Of a stretch of DNA of 64,000 nucleotides, positions 1 to 7,315 are shown piece by piece. This DNA is from Cohnella fermenti. GTDB lineage: Bacteria > Bacillota > Bacilli > Paenibacillales > Paenibacillaceae. The translations under genes were made by a program, and so were the position numbers. The DNA lies in NCBI RefSeq assembly GCF_004801405.1, contig NZ_SSOB01000029.1, positions 1 to 64,000 of the forward strand. The letters run 5' to 3'. The first letter of the stretch is position 1. Every line of letters starts with the position of its first letter. The notes under the pieces were generated by a model. The model saw only the letters and a program-made list of their open reading frames with translations, made no database searches and was not told the origin of the DNA.

Positions 1-122
1 CCGCCTCAAGATGAGATTTCCCAGTAGGTAAGACCCCTGGAAGAACACCAGGTAGATAGGCTCGGGGTGGAAGCGCGGCAACGTGTGGAGCTGACGAGTA
101 CTAATCGGTCGAGGGCTTATCC
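1..122 (+). rRNA. 23S ribosomal RNA, 3' end (partial)
   Basis: The first ~120 bases match the conserved 3' end of bacterial 23S rRNA, including the near-terminal stretch GACGAGTACTAATCGGTCGA followed by the closing-stem sequence. The gene begins before the window. The exact 3' end is uncertain by a few bases. No 5S rRNA sequence follows before the tRNA cluster. Confidence 0.93.
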
Positions 123-226
123 TAAGAAGCAGACGCAAGGCAGGAAGAAGATGCTGAATACACGCTAACTCGTTTCGTATCCGGTTATCAAGGCGCAAGC
201 TTTGAGACGGCGCAAGCCATTCCTAT

Positions 227-302
227 TCCCTGATAGCTCAGTTGGTAGAGCACTCGACTGTTAATCGAGTTGTCACAGGTTCGAGTCCTGTTCGGGGAGC
301 CA
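227..302 (+). tRNA. tRNA-Asn (anticodon GTT)
   Basis: The 76-nt cloverleaf has a 7-bp acceptor stem (TCCCTGA with TCGGGGA), the D-arm AGCTCAGTTGGTAGAGC, anticodon loop CTGTTAA with anticodon GTT at 260-262, T-loop GGTTCGAGTCC and an encoded CCA. It is the first of four tRNAs following the 23S gene. Confidence 0.97.
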
Positions 303-305
303 TAT

Positions 306-397
306 GGAGAGATACCCAAGTGGCTATAAGGGGCTCCTCTGCTAAGGGAGTAGACTGCGTAAGCGGTGCGAGGGTTCGAATCCCTCTCTCTCCGCCA
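306..397 (+). tRNA. tRNA-Ser (anticodon GCT)
   Basis: This 92-nt tRNA has the long variable arm of class II tRNAs (GTAGACTGCGTAAGCGGTGC region). The anticodon loop CTGCTAA carries anticodon GCT, reading AGC/AGU serine codons. The acceptor stem GGAGAGA pairs with TCTCTCC and CCA is encoded. It lies 3 nt after tRNA-Asn. Confidence 0.97.
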
Positions 398-437
398 CTT
401 CGGTGGCGCAAGCAAGTAAGCAAGTTGTACATAGCGC

Positions 438-514
438 GGAGCCGTGGTGTAGAGGCCTAACATGCCTGCCTGTCACGCAGGAGACCGCGGGTTCGAATCC
501 CGTCGGCTCCGCCA
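438..514 (+). tRNA. tRNA-Asp (anticodon GTC)
   Basis: The 77-nt cloverleaf has acceptor stem GGAGCCG/CGGCTCC, anticodon loop CTGTCAC with anticodon GTC, T-loop GGTTCGAATCC and an encoded CCA. Confidence 0.97.
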
Positions 515-565
515 CTTAACAACTTGGCAACAGATCAACTTTGTCCCGACAGATCAACTTCATAT

Positions 566-640
566 GCGGAAATAGCTCAGTGGTAGAGCATCTCGTTGCC
601 AACGAGAAGGTCGCGGGTTCGAATCCCGTTTTCCGCTCCA
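566..640 (+). tRNA. tRNA-Gly (anticodon GCC)
   Basis: The 75-nt cloverleaf has acceptor stem GCGGAAA/TTTCCGC, anticodon loop TTGCCAA with anticodon GCC, and an encoded CCA. It is the last gene of the cluster and is followed 12 nt later by a terminator. Confidence 0.97.
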
Positions 641-652
641 GATGAACACGAC

Positions 653-683
653 AAGAAGCTCTGCGAGAGAGCTTCTTTTTTTA
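653..683 (+). terminator. Rho-independent terminator of the rRNA/tRNA operon
   Basis: The 10-bp perfect stem AAGAAGCTCT/AGAGCTTCTT (653-662 and 668-677) has a 5-nt loop and runs into a T-tract. Confidence 0.92.
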
Positions 684-716
684 TTAGGGGTGTGCCTCCC
701 GCCGGATGCGAGATTT

Positions 717-895
717 TATATGAAAATTCACATTGGTGCAGCTCGGAAACAGGCCGTTTGGGCGATTCTATGTGAAAAATAGCATACGTGGAGGAATTTC
801 CGGGCCGAGTTGTCGTATGTATGCTAAAAATCACATAAAACGTCGCAATTCCCGCCAATTCAAGCAGATGAATGCGAAAAATCATATAAAATCAC
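717..895 (+). repeat. Dispersed 51-bp-phased hairpin element, copy 1
   Basis: Four modules of the form (T/A)ATG-N-N-AAAA(A/T)-N-N-(C)AT begin at 719, 769, 820 and 871, giving spacings of 50, 51 and 51 bp. The sequence between modules, for example CGTGGAGGAA and AACGTCGCAATTCCCGCC, is also shared with the copies at 9505 and 57440. The element lies between the tRNA terminator and the promoter of the formylglycine-enzyme gene. No coding potential is evident. Confidence 0.85.
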
Positions 896-922
896 GAGAT
901 GCGAACTTAATTCCGCAATGGA

Positions 923-951
923 TTAAAGTTATCTCGAAAAGATGCTATAAT
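923..951 (+). promoter_or_regulatory. Probable sigma-A promoter for the formylglycine-enzyme gene
   Basis: An extended -10 (TGC then TATAAT at 946-951) lies 17 nt after a weak -35-like TTAAAG at 923-928. The next gene starts at 1039. Confidence 0.55.
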
Positions 952-1038
952 AAGGACGTTCCGGTTGAGCCGGCCTAACCTAATGAGACTCAGATCTACG
1001 CTAATAAGACTTCCTCTAACGAATTGGAGAGTTGCAAG

Positions 1039-2028
1039 ATGGAGAACGAGCATTCAAGCTGTTGTTCCACCGGTCGCGCTGCCGTCGGCGGCGACGGTCC
1101 GACAGACGACACTAGCGTAACCTTTAGCTCGCGTCTGAGAAGAACGCCGGTCGAGGAGACGCCGGATACGTCGGGGATGGTCTACATTCCGGAAGGCTCG
1201 TTCCTGATGGGGACGAACGATCGGGAAGGCTTCCCCGCGGATGGGGAAGGGCCCGTTCATCCCGTGCAGATGTCCGGCTTCTATATGGACCGCTATGCGG
1301 TGACGAACGATGAATTCGCCCGGTTCGTTCGGGCAACCGGCTATGCGACCGAAGCGGAGCGGTTCGGCTGGTCGTTCGTCTTCCACTTGTTCGTCTCGCC
1401 CGCTACTGCGGCTCTGGTTACGAAGACGCCGGCGGGAACCCCGTGGTGGCTGGTTGTGGACGGGGCGTATTGGGCGCATCCCGAAGGGCCGGATTCGAAT
1501 CTCGACGGTCGCGGCGATCACCCGGTCGTCCATGTCTCCTGGAATGATGCCATGGCTTATTGCCGGTGGTCGGGCAAGCGGCTGCCGACCGAAGCGGAGT
1601 GGGAATACGCCGCGCGCGGCGGGCTGCAGCAGAAGAGGTACCCGTGGGGGGACGAGCTGAAGCCGGGCGGCGAGCACCGCTGCAATATCTGGCAGGGCAA
1701 GTTCCCGATCAAGGACCACGCCAGCGACGGCTATTCGGGGACGGCGCCGGTCGACAGCTATAAGCCGAACGGCTACGGCTTGTACAATATGGCCGGGAAC
1801 GTATGGGAATGGTGCGGGGACTGGTTCCATCCGGCCGCTTATGCCAACAGCGAGAAGGCGAACCCGCAAGGCCCCGGCCAAGGCACCGAGAGGGTGATGC
1901 GCGGCGGCTCCTACCTGTGCCACAGCTCGTACTGCAACCGTTATCGGGTAGCAGCCCGGAACAAGAATACGCCGGACAGCTCGAGCGGCAACATCGGCTT
2001 CCGCTGCGTCGTCTCCGCGACACCGTAA
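1039..2028 (+). CDS. Formylglycine-generating enzyme (sulfatase-modifying factor)
   Basis: This 329-residue protein belongs to the FGE-sulfatase family, which oxidises a cysteine in sulfatase active sites to formylglycine. The C-terminal signature GGSYLCHSSYC contains both catalytic cysteines (Cys294 and Cys299 by my count), followed by NTPDSSSGNIGFRC, as in genuine FGE rather than in redox-inactive paralogues. The core begins near residue 45 (GMVYIPEGSFLMG). RLPTEAEWEYAARGG and GNVWEWCGDWF are further family blocks. ATG 1039 is preferred because GGAGA at 1027-1031 precedes it at good spacing; an in-frame TTG at 1024 lacks one. A sulfatase with the matching CxPxR motif lies at 11018, and is the likely client. 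The residues before the core (about 45) are poorly conserved and contain a Cys pair. No signal peptide is seen, so action is presumably cytoplasmic. Confidence 0.94.
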   Translation: MENEHSSCCSTGRAAVGGDGPTDDTSVTFSSRLRRTPVEETPDTSGMVYIPEGSFLMGTNDREGFPADGEGPVHPVQMSGFYMDRYAVTNDEFARFVRATGYATEAERFGWSFVFHLFVSPATAALVTKTPAGTPWWLVVDGAYWAHPEGPDSNLDGRGDHPVVHVSWNDAMAYCRWSGKRLPTEAEWEYAARGGLQQKRYPWGDELKPGGEHRCNIWQGKFPIKDHASDGYSGTAPVDSYKPNGYGLYNMAGNVWEWCGDWFHPAAYANSEKANPQGPGQGTERVMRGGSYLCHSSYCNRYRVAARNKNTPDSSSGNIGFRCVVSATP

Positions 2029-2050
2029 CGACCGTTGACGCCTCTATCGC

Positions 2051-2172
2051 CACACATCGCCGCACCGCAACCATCGATGCCTCGCAAGCATCGCCATACC
2101 GTCACACGTCGCCACACCGCAAGCATCGCCGGTATCGCCAAACGTCGCCATATCGCAAGCATCGGCGCCCCG
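2051..2172. repeat. Degenerate tandem repeat between convergent genes
   Basis: Three diverged copies of a unit built on CACACGTCGCCACACCGCAAGCATCGCC start near 2051, 2103 and 2139; the last two are exactly 36 bp apart. The array fills the gap between the formylglycine-enzyme stop (2028) and the AraC stop (2184). No clear terminator hairpin was seen here. Confidence 0.55.
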
Positions 2173-2183
2173 CAAGCCCCGGT

Positions 2184-2981
2184 CTAAACCCGGTGCAGCT
2201 TGCGATGCGCCGATGGCGTCATGCCCAGCTTGGACGTGAATACGCGGCTTAAGTAGAAGCCGTTCTCGTAGCCGCATTGCTGCGCGATCCGGTCGAGCGG
2301 CAGCGACGTCTCCTCCAGCAGGCGGCACGCGCGGCCGAGCCGCAGCCCTGTCGTGAAGTCGGATGGGGTCGAACGGTAGGCCGCGCGGAACCGTCTCGTC
2401 AACTGCACGGGACTGATGCCGAGAGCATCGGACAGCTCCCTCATCGCGAACGGCTCGAAGGCATGCTCCTGCAGCCAGCGCCGGGCCTCCTGCATGTCCG
2501 GGTCGGGTTCGCCCGCCTCCGAGTCCGCCTCGGAAGCGGCCCGGCTCCGTTCCATCTCCAGTTGCCTCCACAGATCCTCCACCATATGCTTCATGCGGCC
2601 ATGTCCCGGTTCCTGGCGAATGCCGCTCCCGATCTCCTTCAGATAGCGGTACGTCGAGAGCAGACGATCGGCGTCCTTGATCGTCCACCGCCCGCTGCGC
2701 AGCTCCGCTTCCTCCGGGGACGGCTGTTCCTCCCAATCGAATTTAATGAAGTGGAAGCTCAGCGGCGTAATCGTCCTCCGGTGAAACGCAATGCCCGGAG
2801 GACAGACGACAATATCCCCGAAGCCCGCTTCTCCTTCCCGCTCCCCGATCCGATAGGCGAACTGTCCGCTCTCGACCGCGAACATCGTCCAACTGGCATC
2901 CGTGTCATGATCGAGCAGGAACTGCTTCTTGCGATTCCAGAAAATATAAGCGACCGGGCGAATCGACCATGGGTTCGGCAA
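2184..2981 (-). CDS. AraC-family transcriptional regulator
   Basis: The 265-residue protein has an N-terminal cupin-like sensing region (residues ~1-110, with GFGDIVVCPPGIAFHR) and a C-terminal double helix-turn-helix (~165-262, with LSDALGISPVQLTRRFR and AQQCGYENGFYLSRVF). It probably senses a sugar and regulates a carbohydrate gene. The start is a TTG at 2981 with only a distant AGGA, so the true start is uncertain. It lies 59 nt downstream of desR on the same strand and could be co-transcribed with it, though no functional link is evident. The target is unknown. Confidence 0.85.
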   Translation of the reverse strand: MPNPWSIRPVAYIFWNRKKQFLLDHDTDASWTMFAVESGQFAYRIGEREGEAGFGDIVVCPPGIAFHRRTITPLSFHFIKFDWEEQPSPEEAELRSGRWTIKDADRLLSTYRYLKEIGSGIRQEPGHGRMKHMVEDLWRQLEMERSRAASEADSEAGEPDPDMQEARRWLQEHAFEPFAMRELSDALGISPVQLTRRFRAAYRSTPSDFTTGLRLGRACRLLEETSLPLDRIAQQCGYENGFYLSRVFTSKLGMTPSAHRKLHRV

Positions 2982-3040
2982 GGTCAGACACCGTCCTGTT
3001 CTCGTGAACCAAAGTGTACGACTATTGTAATGGGATTGTG

Positions 3041-3640
3041 CTACTTAAACCAGCCCTTCTCCTTGAACCGCGAGATCGCTTCGATGCGGTTGCTTACGTT
3101 GAGCTTGTTCAGAATAACGGAGATGTAGTTGCGGACGGTGCCGGTCGTGATGTAGAGGCTGCTGGCGATCTCCTTCGTGTTCTTGCCGTCGGCGATCATG
3201 CCGAGCACTTCCGTCTCGCGTTCGGTGAGCGGATTGTCCGGCTGGATCGACTCGTCGACGAGCTCGGGAGCGTAGATGCGCCGGCCGGCCATGACGCTGC
3301 GGATGGATGCGGCAAGCTCTTCGCTGGGGCTGTCCTTCAGCAGATAGGCGCTGACCCCGGCGCGGAGCGCACGCTCGAAGTAGCCGGCGCGGGCGAACGT
3401 CGTCAGAATGATCACCTTGCAGCCCAGCCCGCGGATCTCCTCGGCGGCGTCCAGGCCGGTCTTGACCGGCATCTCGATATCCATGACGCATATGTCCGGC
3501 TTCCGCTCGCGAATCAGCTTCAGCGCTTCTTCGCCGTTGCCTGCCCGGCCGACGACCTGCATGTCGTCTTCCAGATCGAGCAGGGAGGCGAGCGCGCCGA
3601 GCAGCATCCGCTGATCCTCCGCGATAACGATTCGTATCAT
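3041..3640 (-). CDS. desR: DesR-type response regulator
   Basis: This 199-residue NarL/LuxR-class regulator has an N-terminal receiver domain with phosphoacceptor Asp54 (CVMDIEMP) and a C-terminal LuxR HTH (LTERETEVLGMIADGKNTKEIA). Asp54, the LLGALASLLDLEDDM segment and the C-terminal KEKGWFK closely match what I recall of B. subtilis DesR. In that organism DesR-P activates the desaturase gene upon cooling. ATG 3640 overlaps the desK stop as ATGA, which implies translational coupling; an upstream in-frame ATG at 3655 is less likely. It is the third gene of des-desK-desR. Confidence 0.93.
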   Translation of the reverse strand: MIRIVIAEDQRMLLGALASLLDLEDDMQVVGRAGNGEEALKLIRERKPDICVMDIEMPVKTGLDAAEEIRGLGCKVIILTTFARAGYFERALRAGVSAYLLKDSPSEELAASIRSVMAGRRIYAPELVDESIQPDNPLTERETEVLGMIADGKNTKEIASSLYITTGTVRNYISVILNKLNVSNRIEAISRFKEKGWFK

Positions 3641-4779
3641 TCCGTTGACCCCCATCCTTGGTTGGCTGCGTCAATCGTAGGCACATGCATGACAATCGTC
3701 AACCCGCGCTCCGACCGAAGCTGGAGCGAGCCGTTCACGAACTCCAACCGCTCCTTGATGCCGCGGATGCCGTTCCCCCGCGCCAGTGGCTCGGACACCC
3801 CGCGCAGCCCGACGCCGTCATCCCGGACGGTTACGGTCAGGCCGCTCGAATTCCGCTCGATCAGCACCTCGCAGCGCTCCGCTCCGCTATGCTTCACGAC
3901 ATTGGTGACCGCCTCCTTGAGGCACATGCTCAGCACGTTCTCCGTCAGCAGCGTGGCGCCCGTCTCGGCGGGCGGGGCGTCGATGGCGGCTTCGATCTGC
4001 GCCGCGCCCAGAATCTGCCGGACGTGGTGCAGCTCCTCCTCGAGCCGCGTTCCCCGCATCTGGGTGACGAGCTCCCGCACTTCCTTCAGCGCAACGCGCG
4101 CCGTCTGCTGGACGTCCTTCATCTCCTTCTTCGCCCGGAGAGGGTCGGCCACCGTCAGCTTGCTCGCCAGATCGCTCTTCAGCCCGATAAGCGACAGCTT
4201 CTGGCCGAGCGTATCGTGAAGATCCCGGGCGATGCGCTGCCGCTCCTCCATGACGACGAGCTCGGAGATCCGCTTGTTGGCATGCTCCAGTTGTCCTTCC
4301 AGCCTGCCTTGCTTCTTGCTGTTGTGAATGTTGAACGGGAGCAGAATGACAACAAGCAAGTTGATGAATATAAACGGGAACTGGGACAGGAACAGAGGCT
4401 TGGACGAAGCGAGGCCGTAGTTCATCGTCAGGAAGGTCGTGGCCAGGTTGATGACGTACATCGTAATGAAGCCCGCCCGATTCTCGATCGTGCCGATGAA
4501 GTACGCGAGGAACAGCGCGAAGTAGACGTACTCGAACAGCAGCGACATCGTGATCGCGACAACGATCTGCACGCTTGTCCAGAAGTAGACCTTCCAGCCC
4601 TTGGACATGAAGGCGAGCCGATAGCTGATGAAGAACACGACAACGAGGACGATGCCGGCGACGACCTGCGGCGTATGGGACGAACGGAAAATGAAGTAGA
4701 AGGGCAGAATGCAGAAGACGAGCCATACGTAAGGATTAAGGCCCGTGTTCCGCTGGAATATGGAATACCACTTGTTCAA
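3637..4779 (-). CDS. desK: DesK-type membrane thermosensor histidine kinase
   Basis: The 380-residue kinase has about five membrane segments in residues 15-150, a coiled linker (~152-178), a HisKA_3 dimerisation domain with MEERQRIARDLHDTLGQKLS and phosphoacceptor His188, and a HATPase domain (ENVLSMCLKEAVTNVVKHS; DDGVG; GNGIRGIKERLE). His188 falls at the same residue number as in B. subtilis DesK. That kinase senses bilayer thickness and switches between phosphatase and kinase states. The start is TTG 4779 with GGAGG seven bases upstream; the longer frame from 4890 would overlap the des gene and add 37 residues not seen in DesK. Confidence 0.93.
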   Translation of the reverse strand: MNKWYSIFQRNTGLNPYVWLVFCILPFYFIFRSSHTPQVVAGIVLVVVFFISYRLAFMSKGWKVYFWTSVQIVVAITMSLLFEYVYFALFLAYFIGTIENRAGFITMYVINLATTFLTMNYGLASSKPLFLSQFPFIFINLLVVILLPFNIHNSKKQGRLEGQLEHANKRISELVVMEERQRIARDLHDTLGQKLSLIGLKSDLASKLTVADPLRAKKEMKDVQQTARVALKEVRELVTQMRGTRLEEELHHVRQILGAAQIEAAIDAPPAETGATLLTENVLSMCLKEAVTNVVKHSGAERCEVLIERNSSGLTVTVRDDGVGLRGVSEPLARGNGIRGIKERLEFVNGSLQLRSERGLTIVMHVPTIDAANQGWGSTE

Positions 4780-4816
4780 GGCGATCCTCCAGAGAGCGGC
4801 TGTGACATCTCTTCCA

Positions 4817-5821
4817 TCATAGCACAGCGTCGCGGAATCGCACGAATCTTCTGCCGGCTTCGTCCCACAGCTTGAAGCGAAGGGAGGCAAGGCTTGTTCG
4901 CAGCGTGATCGTCGTGGCCTGCTGCAGAGGCGGCGTCGCGTTGTGGGCTTCCTCGAGCCGATAATTCGGCACCTTCGGGCTCAGGTGATGGACGTGATGG
5001 AAGCCGATGTTGCCGCTCATCCATTGGAGCAGCTTCGGCAGCTTGTAGTAGGAACTTCCCTCGACCGCCGCTTTGACGTAACTCCACTCGTCGTCCTTTT
5101 CAAAGTAGGATTCCTCGAATTGATGCTGAACGTAGAACAGCCAGATGCCGAAGACGCCGGAGAACCAGAAGATCGGCACTTGCACGAGCAGGAACGCCTT
5201 CCATCCGACGAGCAGGATCAGCGCCGCGTACAGCAGGACGATCAGCAGATTGGTGACGTACGTGTTGATGCGCTCCTTGCGCTTGGCTCCGCGCCGGTTG
5301 AACCGATACAGCAGCAGGAAGATATAGATCGGGCCGAGGCCGAACATGACGATCGGATTGCGATAAATCCGGTATTGCAGCTTCTTCCAGACGGAGGCGG
5401 CGCGGTACTCCTCGACCGTCAGAATCCAGATGTCCCCGATGCCCCGCTTGTCGAGGTTGCTGCTCGTGGCATGGTGCATGGCGTGGCTGTACTTCCATTG
5501 CTCGAACGGAGTAAGCGTGATCGCCCCGGTAATCGTCCCGACGATCTTGTTGAGCTTGCGGTTGCGGAAGAACGACATGTGACAGCAATCGTGGAAAATA
5601 ATAAACGTACGCAGAACGAACCCCGCGGCGACGACCCCGATAACGAGACTCAGAATAAACGAGACGGACAGGCTGAGGTAGGAACCGTACCAGAGCGCCG
5701 CCAGAGGAACGAGGGAGGTGAACAACTGCCGTACGCTTCTCCTCGTGTCCGTGTTCTCGAACGGGCTTACGTCCTTCTTTAATTGCAATTGCTTCTGCTG
5801 CACTTGCTTCGCCATGCTCAT
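4817..5821 (-). CDS. des: Acyl-lipid (delta-5 type) fatty acid desaturase
   Basis: This 334-residue integral membrane desaturase introduces a double bond into acyl chains of membrane lipids, increasing fluidity in the cold. All three histidine boxes are intact: HDCCH (77-81), HAMHH (113-117) and HHVHH (275-279), with several hydrophobic segments around them. The C-terminal region including NIGFHHVHHLSPKVPNYRLE closely resembles B. subtilis Des. Start ATG 5821 is chosen because GGAGG lies 10 bases upstream and the N-terminus then matches the family length; upstream ATGs at 5845 and 5905 are possible but less likely. desK follows after 37 nt and desR overlaps desK, forming a self-regulated operon. 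Confidence 0.93.
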   Translation of the reverse strand: MSMAKQVQQKQLQLKKDVSPFENTDTRRSVRQLFTSLVPLAALWYGSYLSLSVSFILSLVIGVVAAGFVLRTFIIFHDCCHMSFFRNRKLNKIVGTITGAITLTPFEQWKYSHAMHHATSSNLDKRGIGDIWILTVEEYRAASVWKKLQYRIYRNPIVMFGLGPIYIFLLLYRFNRRGAKRKERINTYVTNLLIVLLYAALILLVGWKAFLLVQVPIFWFSGVFGIWLFYVQHQFEESYFEKDDEWSYVKAAVEGSSYYKLPKLLQWMSGNIGFHHVHHLSPKVPNYRLEEAHNATPPLQQATTITLRTSLASLRFKLWDEAGRRFVRFRDAVL

Positions 5822-5891
5822 CCGCCGCAGTCCTCCATTACCCATGCTTAATCGATACTCCCATTGTAAGAAGATTAGGGGAATCGAAGAA

Positions 5892-5927
5892 GTCATAAGT
5901 GTCATATGGGTATATGACGAATGTCAT
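5892..5927 (-). promoter_or_regulatory. Candidate DesR-binding region upstream of des
   Basis: The inverted repeat ATGACGAATGTCAT (5914-5927) and two further GTCAT motifs (GTCATAAGTGTCATA, 5892-5906) lie upstream of a weak -10-like TACAAT on the minus strand (5868-5863). A weak core promoter with upstream palindromic sites fits activation by a response regulator. Assignment to DesR is inferred from position. Confidence 0.55.
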
Positions 5928-6000
5928 GGTCGAATAGGCTATAATGGGAGAAGCAAGCGGAGCAGGACACGGAGCAGGGCATGACGAGGAGGAGCCATCC

Positions 6001-6537
6001 ATGGAATCAATGGGAACCAAGGCAACGATACATCCGTTCGGGGACAAGCGGCCGGACATTCACGAATCGGCATTCCTGGCGGCAGGGAGCGTCGTGACGG
6101 GAGACGTGGAGATCGGCGAGATGACGAGCATCTGGTACAACGTCGTCATTCGCGGGGACGTGGCGCCGACCGTTATCGGGGAGCGGACAAGCATCCAGGA
6201 CAATTCGACGCTTCATCAGAGTCCCGGCAACCCGCTTATTATCGAGGACGACGTGACGGTCGGCCACAATGCGATTCTGCATAGCTGCATCGTGCGCAAG
6301 GGGGCGCTGATCGGGATGGGGGCCATCGTGCTCGACGGAGCCGAGATCGGCGAGGAGGCGATGGTCGCCGCGGGCGCGCTCGTGCCTCCGGGCAAGAAGG
6401 TGCCGCCAAGGACGCTGGTCGTCGGTTCGCCGGCGAAGCCGATGCGCGAGCTAACGGAGAGCGACTTCGAGGACATGCGCCGAATTCGCCGGGAGTACGT
6501 GGAGAAGGGGCAATATTACAAGGGGCTGGAGTCATAA
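6001..6537 (+). CDS. Gamma-carbonic-anhydrase-like hexapeptide-repeat protein
   Basis: The 178-residue protein is made of left-handed beta-helix hexapeptide repeats (residues ~15-135, e.g. VVTGDVEIGEMTSIWYNVVIR, IGERTSIQDNSTLHQ). It retains the metal-site histidines of the YrdA/YtoA/gamma-carbonic-anhydrase group (STLHQSP and DVTVGHNAILHSC). A C-terminal helix ends in EYVEKGQYYKGLES. Activity is unproven in most bacterial relatives. ATG 6001 has GGAGGAG 8-12 bases upstream; a longer frame from 5944 would begin with low-complexity residues and overlap a TATAAT at 5940-5945. It is divergent from des. Confidence 0.88.
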   Translation: MESMGTKATIHPFGDKRPDIHESAFLAAGSVVTGDVEIGEMTSIWYNVVIRGDVAPTVIGERTSIQDNSTLHQSPGNPLIIEDDVTVGHNAILHSCIVRKGALIGMGAIVLDGAEIGEEAMVAAGALVPPGKKVPPRTLVVGSPAKPMRELTESDFEDMRRIRREYVEKGQYYKGLES

Positions 6538-6547
6538 GCGGGCCGCC

Positions 6548-6576
6548 TTGCATCCGGCGTTCTCTCCGGCTATACT
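6548..6576 (+). promoter_or_regulatory. Promoter of the TetR/MMPL operon
   Basis: TTGCAT (6548-6553) is separated by 17 nt from TATACT (6571-6576). The operator at 6595-6610 lies just downstream, where a bound repressor would block transcription. Confidence 0.65.
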
Positions 6577-6594
6577 GTACCTATCCCATCAATA

Positions 6595-6610
6595 GTAAAC
6601 GGGTGTTCAC
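6595..6610 (+). promoter_or_regulatory. TetR operator 1
   Basis: GTAAACGGGTGTTCAC is an inverted repeat (GTAAAC and GTTCAC around a 4-bp centre) immediately before the TetR start codon. It nearly matches ATGAACGAGTGTTTAT at 7252-7267, which sits before the MMPL gene. Confidence 0.7.
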
Positions 6611-6612
6611 GA

Positions 6613-7224
6613 ATGCAGACGCTTAAAGAAGAGATTCACGACCGAATTCTGTCCGCCGCTCTGAACGAATTCGACCAGTACGGGTACAGCCAGTCCTCGA
6701 TGAGGCGAATCGCGTCCGAGGCGGGCATTACGACCGGCAATATTTATCGTTACTTCGGCAGCAAGGATGAGCTGTTCCAGGCGCTGATCAGGCCGACCTA
6801 TCTGACCTTCATGCAGCTTATTCTGACGCTTAAGGAAGAGGTCGACCAGGATCTGTTCAAGGATATTCCGGAGCAGATGGGGCTCGTCGACGAGACATTC
6901 AGCCGGCTGATCACCCTTCTGGAGGAAGCGCGCCGGGAGACGAAGATTCTGCTGACGCAGAGCGAGGGGTCTTCCTTCGAGCACGCGAAGCGGGAGCTGA
7001 CCGATATTATCGTTCAGATTTTCTCGAGTGTCATGTTCCCGGGACAAGGGGAGCTCGGCCCGACCGACCGGACGGCCGTCACCATATTAGCGCTAACGAT
7101 TGTCGAGGGGGTGTGCATTACGCTTCAGACCGTCAGCGAGCGGGAACAGATTCGCCATTCGTTCCTGGAGCTGGCGGCGGTGTTCGCCGCAGGGCTTAAG
7201 GAGAAGGCGGCCAGGCAGTGTTGA
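6613..7224 (+). CDS. TetR-family repressor of the MMPL exporter
   Basis: The 203-residue protein carries a TetR HTH at residues ~10-58 (ILSAALNEFDQYGYSQSSMRRIASEAGITTGNIYRYF) and a helical ligand-binding domain. It is 91 nt upstream of, and co-directional with, an RND exporter, and paired palindromes precede both genes, so it most likely represses itself and the exporter until a lipophilic ligand binds. The ribosome binding site is weak because the operator occupies the leader; translation may be inefficient. Confidence 0.88.
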   Translation: MQTLKEEIHDRILSAALNEFDQYGYSQSSMRRIASEAGITTGNIYRYFGSKDELFQALIRPTYLTFMQLILTLKEEVDQDLFKDIPEQMGLVDETFSRLITLLEEARRETKILLTQSEGSSFEHAKRELTDIIVQIFSSVMFPGQGELGPTDRTAVTILALTIVEGVCITLQTVSEREQIRHSFLELAAVFAAGLKEKAARQC

Positions 7225-7251
7225 GCCGGCTTGCTCCGCCTTGCGCCAATA

Positions 7252-7267
7252 ATGAACGAGTGTTTAT
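7252..7267 (+). promoter_or_regulatory. TetR operator 2
   Basis: ATGAACGAGTGTTTAT, an inverted repeat with the same central GRGT core as operator 1, lies 49 nt upstream of the MMPL exporter start. Confidence 0.7.
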
Positions 7268-7315
7268 GTTTGACAGAGAAGAAGTTCAACTTGGAGAGGA
7301 TCGTGGAGGTTCAAC

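Noticed and set aside
242..460. Open frames over the tRNA cluster
   Set aside because: They overlap well-formed tRNA genes and have no coding signal.
733..978. 81-residue open frame over the hairpin element
   Set aside because: The frame simply reads the 51-bp repeat; the same peptide pattern (YAKNHIK) appears at other copies because the DNA repeats, with no ribosome binding site.
3014..4219. Plus-strand frames across desR/desK
   Set aside because: Antisense shadows of clearly recognisable two-component genes.
5940..5945. TATAAT as a strong promoter for the hexapeptide-repeat gene
   Set aside because: The -10 is perfect but no acceptable -35 lies 16-18 nt upstream, so I did not list it as a separate promoter.
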